Shown: one piece after another, positions 24,343 through 35,042 of the stretch | How the letters are laid out: each line of letters starts with the position of its first letter | Position numbering within the stretch: position 1 is the first letter of the stretch | NCBI GenBank assembly: GCA_965153455.1 | Contig: OZ234501.1 | Span: 3,472,001-3,536,000 of the forward strand | Length of the DNA: 64,000 bases | Direction of reading: 5' to 3' | Origin: Sphagnum compactum | Lineage: Eukaryota > Bryophyta > Sphagnopsida > Sphagnales | Notes under the pieces: generated by a model | Databases searched by the model: none | What the model was told of the DNA's origin: nothing | Seen by the model: the letters and a program-made list of their open reading frames with translations, nothing else | Translations under genes and position numbers: made by a program

Positions 24343-25194
24343 TTAAAGCTCTTCCAATTCCTTTTGGTTTAACCTATAGGGTGCTTTAAATGACAGGCCT
24401 GATCCAAACACCACTTTTATCTTATGGTCAACCTTTTTATAAGGTGGAAGGGCATTGGGGAGTTTATTTGTTAAAACCTCTGAAATTTTATTAAGAGAAT
24501 TCAAAACACAAGCAAGGGGTTGTTTTGCCCCTTGTGACTTTAGCTCCCCTTGGGAGACTTTCAAAGACATCAAAATAAGGAAACTAGGCAACTTTAATTC
24601 ACTAGCTAAAGCGACCAAGTTCACTGCCATTTTTGCCAATGCAGAATTATAATTTACATCTAAGATCATTAACTTAAAACCACACTTGGCACGGACTCTC
24701 AACCTACCTCCGTTGCAGAGGATGTCTACTTCGTAGGCATCCAAAAATGTGTTTCTTAGAATTACATCAAAATTATCTAAGTCACACAAGGTGAAGTTCT
24801 CAAAGTATTGAACTCCCCCACAAAACAACTTGACTCTTAATGCTACACTAAGCAAGGGTCTAGTTATGTTTTGTGCCAATTACATCGTGATGGGGTCTAT
24901 CACTAGTCTAGTCTTGACTTCAAGTTGTTCCATCACTTGCGGAATCATGAACGAATTTGTCACTATTGAATCCAAGAAATAACACACAAGTTCGTCATTT
25001 ATTTCACAATTCCATTTTAACAAATTGGAGGCCTCGCTTTCGTGTGCCCCTATTTCAGCCACAAAACCCCCTTGGAGAATCAATTTACCTTGGGCAATGC
25101 ACTCACTTATCCGAGGTGGCTTGGGGTAGTCTTTTGCCAAATGTCCACTATTATCATAATTGAAACATTTGACCTTGGATAGGTCCCGCTTCAC
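24343..25194 (-). pseudogene. Gypsy Gag zinc knuckle, protease and RT start
   Basis: One frame interrupted by a single stop at 24880-24882. It begins with a decayed zinc knuckle (CFNYDNSGHLAKDY, two of the CCHC cysteines replaced by Tyr), then the protease region (VCYFLDSIVTNSF in place of the usual D-S-G-A-T-N-F), FDVILRNTFLDAYEVDI, and finally the RT N-terminal HKIKVVFGSGLSFKAPYRL. The C-to-Y and G-to-V/I changes at catalytic and metal positions show loss of function. Confidence 0.75.
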
Positions 25195-25885
25195 CTTCTT
25201 GATTGGTGGCTCCTTGCTCGCCGACTTTTCCTTCTCATTTTGAGGCCCTGGCTTACCTTGGCCCCACTTTCATTTGTTGTGAGCCTTACTCCCATTTCTT
25301 GGGCCAACTTGATTCTTGTGGGTGACCCTAATTCCAATTCCCCCCTTGGGGCGTGCAAGAGCTTCATCCTCCATACACTCCACCATTTTCATTAGCCCTT
25401 GGCACATTTCCGAAATATCTGTCCTTTGGTAGACTATCTTTCGCACTTAAGGCTTGAGTCCATACAAGAATATTAACTTTCAAACATATTCATCTCTCAG
25501 GGGGACCATAGTTAGCATGCGATTGAAGTCCTCGATGTAGGCAGCCAACAAGCCTTTATCGTCCCCTTGAGTGAGCTCCAAGAGTTCCATCCCATCTTGA
25601 AACACCAAGTGGTGCGGCATGAACCTCCTATCCAGCCATAACTTCAACTCCTCCCAAGTGAGGGTTTCAAGTAGGTTGAATGTTTCCTGCTTTTGGGACA
25701 TCCACCACTCCCACGTTTGTTCTTTCAACAAGGTTTGAGTGAAATGAATCTACTCCTTGTCAATTTCAAGGCATTGTGTTTCCATATATGCCTCTACTTG
25801 GTGCAACCATGGTTGCACTTGCTTGGTTTTGGTCTCCTTCCTTGCGAAGGAGTTTGGCAACCTTGCCTTGATGGTGGTCTTGGTA
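25195..25885 (-). pseudogene. Gypsy gag, C-terminal part
   Basis: It encodes a retrotransposon Gag domain (LKEQTWEWWMSQ, then LTWEELKLWLDRRFMP and LLAAYIEDFNRMLTMVP) and a basic linker towards the zinc knuckle. The frame matches that of the gag N-terminus at 29880-30575 once copia C is removed. Interruptions are stops (near 25750, at 25477-25479, and near 25446 and 25269), with no obvious indels. Confidence 0.75.
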
Positions 25886-25890
25886 GAACC

Positions 25891-26204
25891 TGTTGAGAAT
25901 TCAAGCTCAACTAGTTAGGTTTCTTTAGTTACTAGAGTAAGAAAGTAACTAGGTTACTTTCACAAGGTTGAATTACTTTCTTTACTTATTTTAGTTTGGT
26001 TATTTGTGGTTTGGTCTTTTTAGTTAATTACCTTGGTGTTGATGGTTTGCTTCTTTTTTCTTCATTACACAAGTTTGTGTATTTCTTGTGACAAGAACCT
26101 TGGAGGGTTCTTGATGTTGTGTTTTGTGTTGTGAGCATTACGTTGTAGTTTCCTTTCAATAAAGATTTATGTTTGCACTTGAGTAGATCTCCTATTTGTT
26201 AACA
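25891..26204 (+). repeat. 5' LTR of copia element C (314 bp)
   Basis: It starts TGTTGAGAATTC after the GAACC target duplication and ends TTGTTAACA directly before the primer-binding site. The homologous LTR of element C' at 53178-53482 is 305 bp, in opposite orientation and clearly diverged. Confidence 0.85.
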
Positions 26205-26216
26205 TGGTATCAGAGC
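26205..26216 (+). promoter_or_regulatory. Primer-binding site, initiator tRNA-Met 3' end
   Basis: TGGTATCAGAGC follows the LTR immediately and is the exact complement of the plant initiator tRNA-Met 3' end. The mirrored site in element C' is at 53166-53177. Confidence 0.9.
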
Positions 26217-27440
26217 TTAGGTTGTTTGGTGAGAAAGTTGAAAGAGATCTAGAGCTAGAAAGTCTCTAGAACTAGAGCTTGAGAGTCTCTAGTAATATCA
26301 TAGGAGTTTGTCAAGTGTAAAAGAGAGACGGGGAAAGGAAAGAATGTGACAAGAAATAAAAGAAAAGAAAAGAGGTGAGAGGAGATCAACATATCAAAGT
26401 TGTGGAAGTCAGATCTTTAAAGCTAGATCTAGAGCTACTGTGAAAAGATCTTGGAGTGAAACTTGGAGAGGTTGTAGAAGACTATAGGACGTTTCTATTC
26501 TCAAATTTTCAAAAGAAAAGGATATGTTTTGTGAGAGTTATGAGCTTTTGAAAACTCTGTGCCAGATCTGGTTTTTTGGTCATATCTCCTTTGTTTGAGC
26601 TTTTTTGGATCTGCAGCTTTGGGATCTTATAGATCATATAGGAATATATGTGTGAGAGAAATTTCATGTCATTTGAATCTGTATTGAGAGAGATCCAAGC
26701 ATCTGAAGTTTCAGTCTCAGTTTTGAAGTCAGTTTCTTTTGAAAGTGATATCTCTTTGTAGTCATCATCAATAGAGCTGAAATTTTGAGCAGATATAGAA
26801 GACATATATCTTATGTGTCTCCCAAAATCTCAAGGATTTTGGAGTTGCTGAAAGCGAGTTGTAAGTCATTTTGTGTTCAGGTCCCAGTTTGAGGTGACTT
26901 CAAGGAAGTAGCAAGATCTCTCAATTTATGAAGTTAAATGAACTGAAATTTTGAGAAAAGGTAGTAGACATAGTGTTCTATGTTTCACCAAAATTTTAAA
27001 TCGATCCAAGGTCATATGTGTGTGGAGTAGCTTTGCAAAGTTGCTGTGACAGAAGTTTGTTTTGAGAAGACACCAAAGCAAAGTTTTGAAATGGAGCAAA
27101 TACAACTTGGGAGAACTTGAAGGAAGGAGTTTGAAGATTGGGAAGCGCAAATACATTATCAAGACCTTCGTACAAAAGTGTGGTATGTAATCATGTACTT
27201 AATACCATACGAAATATTATACGAGATACGTACCTATACGTAAAACCTATGTATAGTATAGAATTTCGTATAATACTCAAGACATACATACATATGCAAG
27301 GTCTATCTTGTTCAGCCCTAACCCTAACCCTAATCCTAGAAACCTAAGGAAGGAAAACCCTAACCCTAACCCTAGAAATCCAAGGAAGGAATTAAAATCA
27401 TTTTGAAACCCCAAGAAGACATTGAGTAGTGCCTTGAGAG
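26217..27440 (+). other. Long untranslated leader of copia element C
   Basis: About 1.2 kb between primer site and gag ATG without sustained coding. It has AGAGTCTCTAG-type repeats near 26225-26300 and two CCCTAACCCTAACCCTA runs at about 27316-27373. A homologous leader follows the primer site of C' (about 51930-53165, minus strand). A long leader is usual for packaging and dimer signals, but none can be mapped by eye. Confidence 0.7.
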
Positions 27441-28712
27441 ATGGCGGACGGTCTTTCTCAAATTGCAATTGAGAAACTAGACAAGAACAATTTCCAAGTG
27501 TGGAAATTTAGGATTATGAATTTCTTGATGGGGAAAGGCTACTGGGAATTCATAACTAGTGATGAAAAAGAACCTCCTCTCTTAGAAAACCCCACACAAC
27601 AACAAATTCAAGCTAATAAAACTTGGCATGAAAAAGCAAGGAAAGTCTTGTATTGGCTTTCTGCGAGTGTGTCCGATTCCATGATTGTGCATATTCGAGA
27701 TGCAAAATCACCCAAGCAAGCTTGGGATACATTGGTGAAGATGTACAACACCAATACACAAGCCCGCAAAATGTAGCTCAAGCAAGAGTTGCATAATTTA
27801 TAGAAAAACAAGATGAACATCAATGACTATTCTACAAAGGTGAAAAACCTTGCAGATGCTCTTGCATCTATAGGAGCCCCTGTAGATGATGAAGATTTAG
27901 TGGCCGTGACCTTAAATGGACTTGGAAAAGACTATAGTCAGTTCCGTACCTCAATTGCAGTTCGAGAAACATTTCCCAACTTCCAAGACTTAATAACACT
28001 ACTTATAAGTGAAGAGATGAGAATTGTTGGTACTTCATCCAATGGAGGATCACAAGAAAGTGCTTTTTACTCAAATACCAATAGAGGTAGAGGCAGAGGT
28101 GGTAAAACCTCATTTCGAGGTCGACCCGGAAGCTCGCATGGTGGACATCAACAACATGAAGGTCAAGCTCATGGAGGTGGACGAGGAAACTTTGGAGGAA
28201 GAGGAAGTCGAGGAAGTTGAGGAAGTCGTGGAGGTCGTGGTGGAAGTCATCGAGCTCAACAACCAAATAGCGATTCAAATTGCTACTACTGCGGGAAACC
28301 TGGGCACATGGCAAAGAACTGTTATCAAAGGGAGCATGATGCACGAAATGGAAAGCTGCAACAAGGGAATTATGCATCAACTAGCAATCAAGGTGATGAG
28401 CAACTGTTTGTGATGCAGCACAGGGCAAATTCAATGATAGGAGGTGTATCAGACAACAATGTCTGGTATGTGGACTCTGGAGCTTCAAACCACATGACTA
28501 GCCATGGAGAATGGTTTAGAGACGCAAAGGATTTGAAGACACCAGGGTTTGTGGAAACTGGTGATGACACTACACATCCCATCACACAAATTGGCAAGGT
28601 GCCATTGTCCATGGAAGATGGGCAAACAAAGTACCTGAAAGATGTACTTCATGTTCCAACCATAACAAAAAATTTGGTCTCCATAGGCCAGATGGTGGAA
28701 CAAGGTTTATAG
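27441..28712 (+). pseudogene. Copia element C gag and protease
   Basis: A single frame from ATG 27441 (MADGLSQIAIEKLDKNNF) encodes Gag of the UBN2 type (WKFRIMNFLMGKGYWEFI, then YSTKVKNLADALASIGAPV and ISEEMRI). A Gly/Arg-rich stretch, a zinc knuckle (CYYCGKPGHMAKNC at about 28285-28325) and protease (WYVDSGASNHMT, about 28465-28500) follow. Four stops break it: TAG 27774, TAG 27801, TGA 28218 and TAG 28710. Copy C' has Gln codons at the first two positions. There is no frameshift, and the frame continues into integrase. Confidence 0.85.
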
Positions 28713-29874
28713 GTGACATTCAACCCAAATGGATGTTTTGTGGAAGACATGAAAAACCAAGGCAAATTGATTGCAAAAGGGGAAAGGAATGGACGAATGT
28801 TCACCTTGGATGTGAACATGCCTGAGGTGAATTCCATGTTATTCACACATGGAAAAGGAGTTGGAGACATTGGAATTTGGCACAAGCGAGTTGGCCATGT
28901 TAATCTCCAACGTCTTAAGCTCATGGAGAAACAAAAACTTGTTGGAGGTCTTCCCAAATTTGGAGCAGAAGAGGTGATGTCAGAGGTTTGTGAAGCATGC
29001 CAATTGGGGAAGCAAGCTAGGCATCCTTTCCCAGCTCAAACAACTCATGTAAGTTCCAAACCTTTGGAAATGATCCACTCAGATGTGTGGACCACGAAGA
29101 CAGAATCCATTGGAAGATGCAAGTACTACGTGAGTTTCATTGATGACCACACAAGGAAGGTGTGGGTCTATTTCATGAAACACAAAGGTGAAGTGTTTCA
29201 ACATTTTTTGAATTTCAAAGCAATGGTGGAGAAGGAGAAAGGTGTGAGCATCAAGTGCCTAAGGTCCGATGGAGGGGGAGAGTATTTTTCAAATGAATTC
29301 AGTGAGTACTTGGAGGAGCATGGAATTCAAAGGAAGTACTCATGTAGTTATTCCCCACAGCAGAATGGAGTTGCTGAAAGGAAAAACAGGCACATTGCAG
29401 AAATAGCACGTGCCATGTTGAATGAGAAGAATTTGCCAAATTACTTTTGGGCTGAAGCGGTAGCAACTGTAGTCTACATCATGAATCGAACACCCACAGC
29501 GGCAGTTCATGGCATGACACCTGAAAAAAAATTCACAGGCAAGAAACCCGATGTTTCACACCTCAGAGTGTTTGGTTGCATTGCATACGTGCATGTTCCT
29601 GATGAGAAGAGATCAAAACTAGACCCAAAAGCTGAGAAATGTATCTTCATTGGATACTCCTCAGAACAAAAGGGATATAGATGTTTTAGCCCTTCCACTC
29701 GGAAGTTGCAAGTGAGTAGAGATGTTGTGTTTGATGAGATGGTTAGTTGGTACTCACCATTGAAGGTAGCAGAAGATGAAGAAGCTAGAAATGGTGATGT
29801 TTCATCAAATGTGGAACAAGAATCACAATTAATTAGTGGACCACAAGAGTCTTCAATTAGTGGGTCCAGTAACA
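28713..29874 (+). pseudogene. Copia element C integrase, truncated pol
   Basis: In frame with gag-protease. The zinc-binding H-H-C-C is complete (WHKRVGHVN, then VCEACQLGKQ) and so are the catalytic residues: IHSDVW, LRSDGGGEY and QQNGVAERKN. LRVFGCIAYVHVPDEKRSKLD and CIFIGYSSEQKGYRCF mark the integrase C-terminal part. Coding stops in the variable linker before RT, where the element ends abruptly. This is the best preserved integrase in the window, but the element cannot replicate alone. Confidence 0.85.
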
Positions 29875-29879
29875 GAACC

Positions 29880-30575
29880 CCAACTTGGGGCATTGGCAAT
29901 GGCACCTAAACCTTTCGCAATGCAATTCATCAACTTGGCTATCTCTTGGTTTTATGTTGTGGCTTCCCCTTGTTGAACCACAAACTCATGAAAAACGTCC
30001 ATGAGAGCCAAAAACTTTTTAGACGATTTTTCCACCCTTGGAGCTTCCTCCTCTTGCTTCTCAAGAGATTTGTCCAGAGCTGGACGTTCTAGGGCTTGCT
30101 TGGCCCTTTTTTGCCTTGGCGCACCCAAAGGGAAAATCAAAGAATTCACATCTCCACTTGACTCAAAGGAGTGTTCATCTAACTCTACAATTGGTTTAGG
30201 AATTTTATCCTTCCCCTTTTGCTTCTGAAGAGCCACATGACTTTTTACTGGTGAACCCATTCTCACCTTGTCCACTTTCTTCCTTTGCTTGACATGGGAA
30301 GGAGTCCTTTCATGGGCCTTTGCTTTGTTCGGACCTGCCTCATCCTTCCTCGTTTTCTTCTTCTTGGATTTTCATGGAGTAAGTTGTGCTACCTCTTCCG
30401 CCAAGTCCCTTAAACTCCAGCCCTCTTCATCACAAGGCTCCGCACTAACCATGGTCTGGGTTACAATTACCAACTCCTCCACGGTGGCGTCCTTTTCCTT
30501 TTTGGTCTTGTACTTCTTTTTGGCCTTTGGTTCTGTTACAACTTGTGTGTTGGGTAGCAAATCATTCGAGGCCAT
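29880..30575 (-). pseudogene. Gypsy gag, N-terminal part
   Basis: The frame starts at ATG 30575 (MASNDLLPNTQV) about 60 bases after the primer-binding site and is Lys/Glu-rich (KAKKKYKTKKEKD). It has stops TGA at 30372-30374 and TAA at 29952-29954 but no frameshift. It ends at the copia C insertion, where ANAPSWGS joins the part at 25885. The lysine-rich N-terminus is not diagnostic; assignment rests on position and frame continuity. Confidence 0.7.
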
Positions 30576-30634
30576 TTGCCTACAAACATACACCTCCCCC
30601 GAATGCCTTAGAAGAATTCACTTTTGACCTAGAA

Positions 30635-30650
30635 GCCTACTTTGATACCA
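30635..30650 (-). promoter_or_regulatory. Primer-binding site of the gypsy element (tRNA-Met type)
   Basis: In element orientation the sequence after the 5' LTR reads TGGTATCAAAGTAGGC. Its first eight bases match the complement of the initiator tRNA-Met 3' end (TGGTATCAGAGC), with decay afterwards. Confidence 0.6.
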
Positions 30651-31149
30651 CCTATCGCACCCATTTATGCCTTGGTGCCGTTCCCACGTCGCCTCGTTCC
30701 ATTCTCGTGCCATTCTAAATGCCTAAGTTACCTGCACATGGAAAACCATGCACTTGGTAAAGCTTCAACATTTAGACTTACCTTGTTACCTTGGGCTAAC
30801 CCCAACCTCTAGACAGGTGGGACTAATACCCGTTGCGGATTTCCCCAAGGGTCCAACACCTTGTTGCCCGGGATTGCCATCTCTCGTTTTCCAGCCTAAT
30901 CGCAGACTTTGCTTAGTTCGAGGACTTAATGCATTGCAGCCAATGCCCTGGGCTCCTTCTTCAAACCCTCACTTGTGGCATTTATGCGGCTCTATGCAAC
31001 TTGTGAGTATGTCAAACCAGGAGTCAAACCTAGCCCAACACTTAGACTCATAACCCAAGCTGCCACAGGGGCTGCTCCATGGTGGTTTGGACTTGGGCCC
31101 TGATTAGGGGAGCCCCCACACTCAAAGGTCTGCCTAGAAGGGCATGTCA
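30651..31149 (-). repeat. 5' LTR of the gypsy element
   Basis: It aligns with 20440-20964 and is next to the primer-binding site. In element orientation it starts TGACATGCCC at 31149. The copies differ by many substitutions and small indels, so the insertion is old. Confidence 0.75.
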
Positions 31150-34100
31150 TCTACCCTCTAACATTCGTCATGGGACAACCGAGAATTGGTCAGGGCTTCT
31201 AGGGTTTCCTTGGATCATACGTTGATCACATGTGGCATTGAGGAAATTCCAAGGAAACATGTAGTAAACTGGATTCAGGTTTCGTTACTAGTTCACATGG
31301 GTCATTTAAGTATCCATGATCAAATAGCTTTGCAATAGCTTTGTTTAGACAAGTGACATTATGGGATGAAATCACTATATTTTTTAAAAGTTTATAAAGT
31401 GAAGTAAACTTAAGTTTTGGTTAAAAATTTTCATCAATTTATATTCCCCTTGGGTTTTTGTTGCATACATCAATGCCCAAATCATGAAGTGACACAAAAC
31501 AAAATCAATGGAAAAAAAAATTCCAAAAGAAAAATTTCAATCTACCCATTGAAAGATACACTCCAAAATGTACAGGTCATAAAAAATATAAGAAAAAATT
31601 CAATTCTTAACAAACCGTAGTACAAGAAATGGCTTGTGCTTATAATAGAGGTTTCATAATTAGTTGTCATCAAATTTACTAATTAACACTATTGCTAGGA
31701 ACAACATTGGGACAGAGGAGTGAATTGTTGATGAACCTACTAGTTTCCCTTTCAACAGCCATAACCTGCTGCACATACCACTTATCTTTTCAATGTGTAC
31801 ACTAATGAAAAAATGCCACCACCTTTGAGAGCTTAGGATAACTGGGAATCACTTCCCTTCCAGACTTCACAAAAATATGTCCAGAAGAATTCAAAGTTGT
31901 GTGAAGCACCAAGTGCATGCAAAATATCTCAAGGATGCTCTCTTCCTTTTTCCTGGCCTGAGGAATTAAATTTGAGAGTCTCTTCAGATCTAGCAATTCA
32001 ACCAGGCTTAAAAACAGACCAATTTCAAACAACTGTTTCCAGACAAGCCGAACTTCCAATCAGTTGTGTGAAACAGTGGCCATGTAGATCCAATGTTCTC
32101 TAAAAGGCAATAGAGGATCCCCCTGCAGCTAGCCACACATAATGGGAGGGTCTATGAAAGATGAAAATCATTTAAGGACAATCACACTGTACAACAAAAG
32201 CTTGTAACTCATGAATACATAAAGAAACAAATGCAAGCAGGGCAATTTCAGAATGTGGAAGAAGACTCCAAGAACCACAGGAAGTTCTATAAGGCAACCA
32301 GAATTGTAGCAGGAAAGCACAAGAAATCTGAAGGGCAATAACATCAATGGCTTGAGAGGCTCTCAAGTCCGCAGCCCACTCCCCACTCCATTTAACTTAG
32401 CTGATTTGACTTGTTGATTCACTTGGACTGATAGAACAATGGCTACACTACACCCAAGGGCATAAAACTGACTAGCAATAAACCACCTCTGCACAGAATG
32501 ACATTTGCATCACCTGGCAAGACAATGAACCATTCAGCAAAACTCACCTCACATGACAAAATACACTGCTGGCTGAAAGATTGTCAAACTTCAACATGAG
32601 CCAAATGCTGTCACAGACCAGGAACCCCTACTGCCAAAGAGAAACATATGGCAGAGAAGCTCATAAGAACAACATTCAAAACTCAATTGCAAGACATATC
32701 ATCAACAACAAAAATAGACCCCATTCTTCTTGTCAGAGAGGACCCACAAAATGAAAGACCGGTTTGGTATATGGCAAACTGTCTGGAACTGGAACTTAAT
32801 AGAGCCAATTTCTGCCACTTGTTCCACATTAAATAAGCACAGCAGGAAGCAATGGAGAAATGGTTTATCCAGTTATTCAGTTATGAATAAAGCAAAGGGG
32901 ACCTAATACAGTAACAATCAAAACTCTCCACAAAATGTCAACCTGACTTACATCTCCAAGTCACTCCAGCAATAAGAAATTTCCTCAGACTTTCTGAGAT
33001 CCACTGACCAGGGCTCAGGACAATGGTGGCAACTGCTACTACTTTTTAGCTAACATGCGGAAATATGTTACACCAGAGAAAAGAATATGATGTGCAAACA
33101 CCATTGCCATGACTGGCCATTGCCTTTCAGATACAAAGATCGGGCCACTAAAAACATCCAGAAGGTTTTGAATTTTCTCAAAAGGACATTTCTCACAGAT
33201 GTGAATCAAAGATCCATTCTTGAATTCCAAGGACAATTTGCCTGTACAGCATTGAGCATTCTTCTCTTTCTTTGAACTCATGCACTGTTTCCCTCCATCA
33301 CAATGGACTTCTCCTCGGGCTCTGAGTCTGATTTGACACTGAACAGACAGTCATCAACCAACACATGGATCAGCTTTGTGCAACTTGTCAAGACATTGAT
33401 CCCAATCTCAAACACCAAACACATTGCAACCATACAACTTCCACAGAGCAGGAGAAGCCATGCATCTGGTCATGGGTTGCATCATTCAGGCCCATTAGGA
33501 AGTCAGGGGAATAGACGAAATAAGCAGGGATCTGTCTGTAACTGCCACAAGCTTGAAAACAAGGCAATATCAGTCATACAATACTACAGTCAACGATCAT
33601 GCACTCATTCCTTCTTGAGATCACAATTTGGGGCAAGGAGATGTGTAGCTGATTCAAACTGAGTTTTGCTACACCCAAGCATAGTGAACAATTCCTCACA
33701 TGACCATCACTGTTGAACTGTTAATTGAACTACATATGTCTGACAATGCAGATAAATCTCCACAACAACAATTTGAAGGTAACAGAACAATGAGTGCAGT
33801 CATAACCTCCTTATGAGAGCCACTCACAAACTGTTTTGACCTTCACCTACATCACGAATAGCAGTGAGACGCTGCTGTGACTACCCACCAACTTCATCAG
33901 CTCCCAACAGCAGGTGTAGGTAATTAGGGTACACAATAATCTGACCAAGATTTTGGGCAAACCAATATACAAAATCTGCATGCTGGGTTTATGTTGCATT
34001 TCCAAAAGCAACGGGGAGACTCAGTCATGATGTTTGCTGGCACTCAAGAGACATAGCTACTGATATGTAGTAGAAGCCCCTTACAACAAGTGTTGAAAGA

Positions 34101-35042
34101 CCTGGAACTACTGCAAATCTACTTGACTCTGAAAATTTAAGAAGCACTCAAACAGACCTGTGGGTTTTCCAATTGGAATTTGTAACACTGCAGATCCCCA
34201 TCACATTGACCATGTCACATGATCAACAGGACACAGACATTCTCAACAAGAACTGGAACATGTGATACTGATTCTTTTGTACCTGAAACAAACATGATCC
34301 TTTTTAGCTCATTCTAGCTAGGCAAAGGTAGAAGAAGGCAAGGGCAACATGGAGGAATGGCAGCTTTCAACCTTGTACCTGGGATGGGGACATTACCAAC
34401 ACATTTTATCTAGGCATCCACTCCCACCATTGCATAAGCCCAGATGTTTGACAAAATATATCCATGAGATTGCAGAGAAAACTCCACAAATATACTTTCA
34501 AGGTAGCTGCTGTGCCAGTTCCAGCCAAATCAAAACAAGCACAACCTTGATGAGGCAGTCAAAACCTTGAGAATGTCACTCAAAAAGTGGCAGACTGTCA
34601 CTTTATCATGAATGGCGGTGACTAGCTGCCATTACTACTACTGAATTTATCAGCTTCAGATTGTGGGAAATAGTGACACAAAAATCTGCATTCTGAGCTT
34701 CTGTGGCATTTCTAGAAGCAATGAGAAGAAGACCCAGTCATGACATTGGCTAGCACTCAAGATATTGGACAAAACCTAAAAGAACTCCAGCTTCCCTGCT
34801 TCACAACCCAAGATACAAAAGCCGTGAAGTTTTGAAGAAGTTCTGATGGAAGTGCAGCACTGGCAAAAACAAACCAGGACACTGCTCCCTGGATTCAAAT
34901 ATATCTCAGGGTTATGGGAGAATCATCAGTGCGAACCTCTTCAATGTGATAGAGCACAGAGCAAAAGAACAATTGAGGATGAACATAGGCAAAAAACAAC
35001 CAAAATATGCCTTAACATCATTCTAAACATGAATCAAACTAC
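31150..35042 (-). other. Intron (at least its start) of eIF4B; no exon recognised
   Basis: The eIF4B exon ends at 35043 with a CAG|GTAGTTTG donor, so this stretch begins as intron. It is richer in GC than the AT-rich spacers and has no transposon protein. I looked on the minus strand for the Glu/Lys-rich C-terminal coding expected next in plant eIF4B and did not find it. A diverged direct repeat of about 200 bp lies at 33850-34055 and 34590-34770. The intron may continue through the gypsy element. Confidence 0.5.

Larger units (their letters stand above)
25891..29874 (+). mobile_element. Ty1/copia element C, 3'-deleted, inserted in gypsy gag
   Basis: The 5' LTR, tRNA-Met primer site, 1.2-kb leader, gag, protease and integrase are present; RT, RNase H, polypurine tract and 3' LTR are missing. 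GAACC flanks both ends (25886-25890 and 29875-29879), and removal restores the gypsy gag frame. The element therefore still has its original outer ends. It stops at CCAGTAACA, and the LTR ends TTGTTAACA; the shared TAACA suggests the 3' part was lost by a deletion at this microhomology. All stops in gag-pol are substitutions, without frameshift. Confidence 0.85.
20440..31149 (-). mobile_element. Ty3/gypsy chromovirus-like element, old, with nested copia C
   Basis: Two diverged LTRs (20440-20964 and 30651-31149) bracket, in minus orientation, a primer site, gag, protease, RT, RNase H, integrase with a chromodomain-like C-terminus, and a polypurine tract. Taking out the copia insertion at 25891-29874 plus one copy of its 5-bp duplication restores the gag frame exactly (KGLGAIANAPSWGSTKTTIK), leaving an element of about 6.7 kb. 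Heavy LTR divergence, stops and frameshifts in pol show an old, dead copy. The order protease-RT-RNase H-integrase is the gypsy order. Confidence 0.85.

Noticed and set aside
31417-34570. Several 60-120 codon open frames in the eIF4B intron region
   Set aside because: Compositionally random, on both strands, none with domain motifs or the expected eIF4B C-terminal character.
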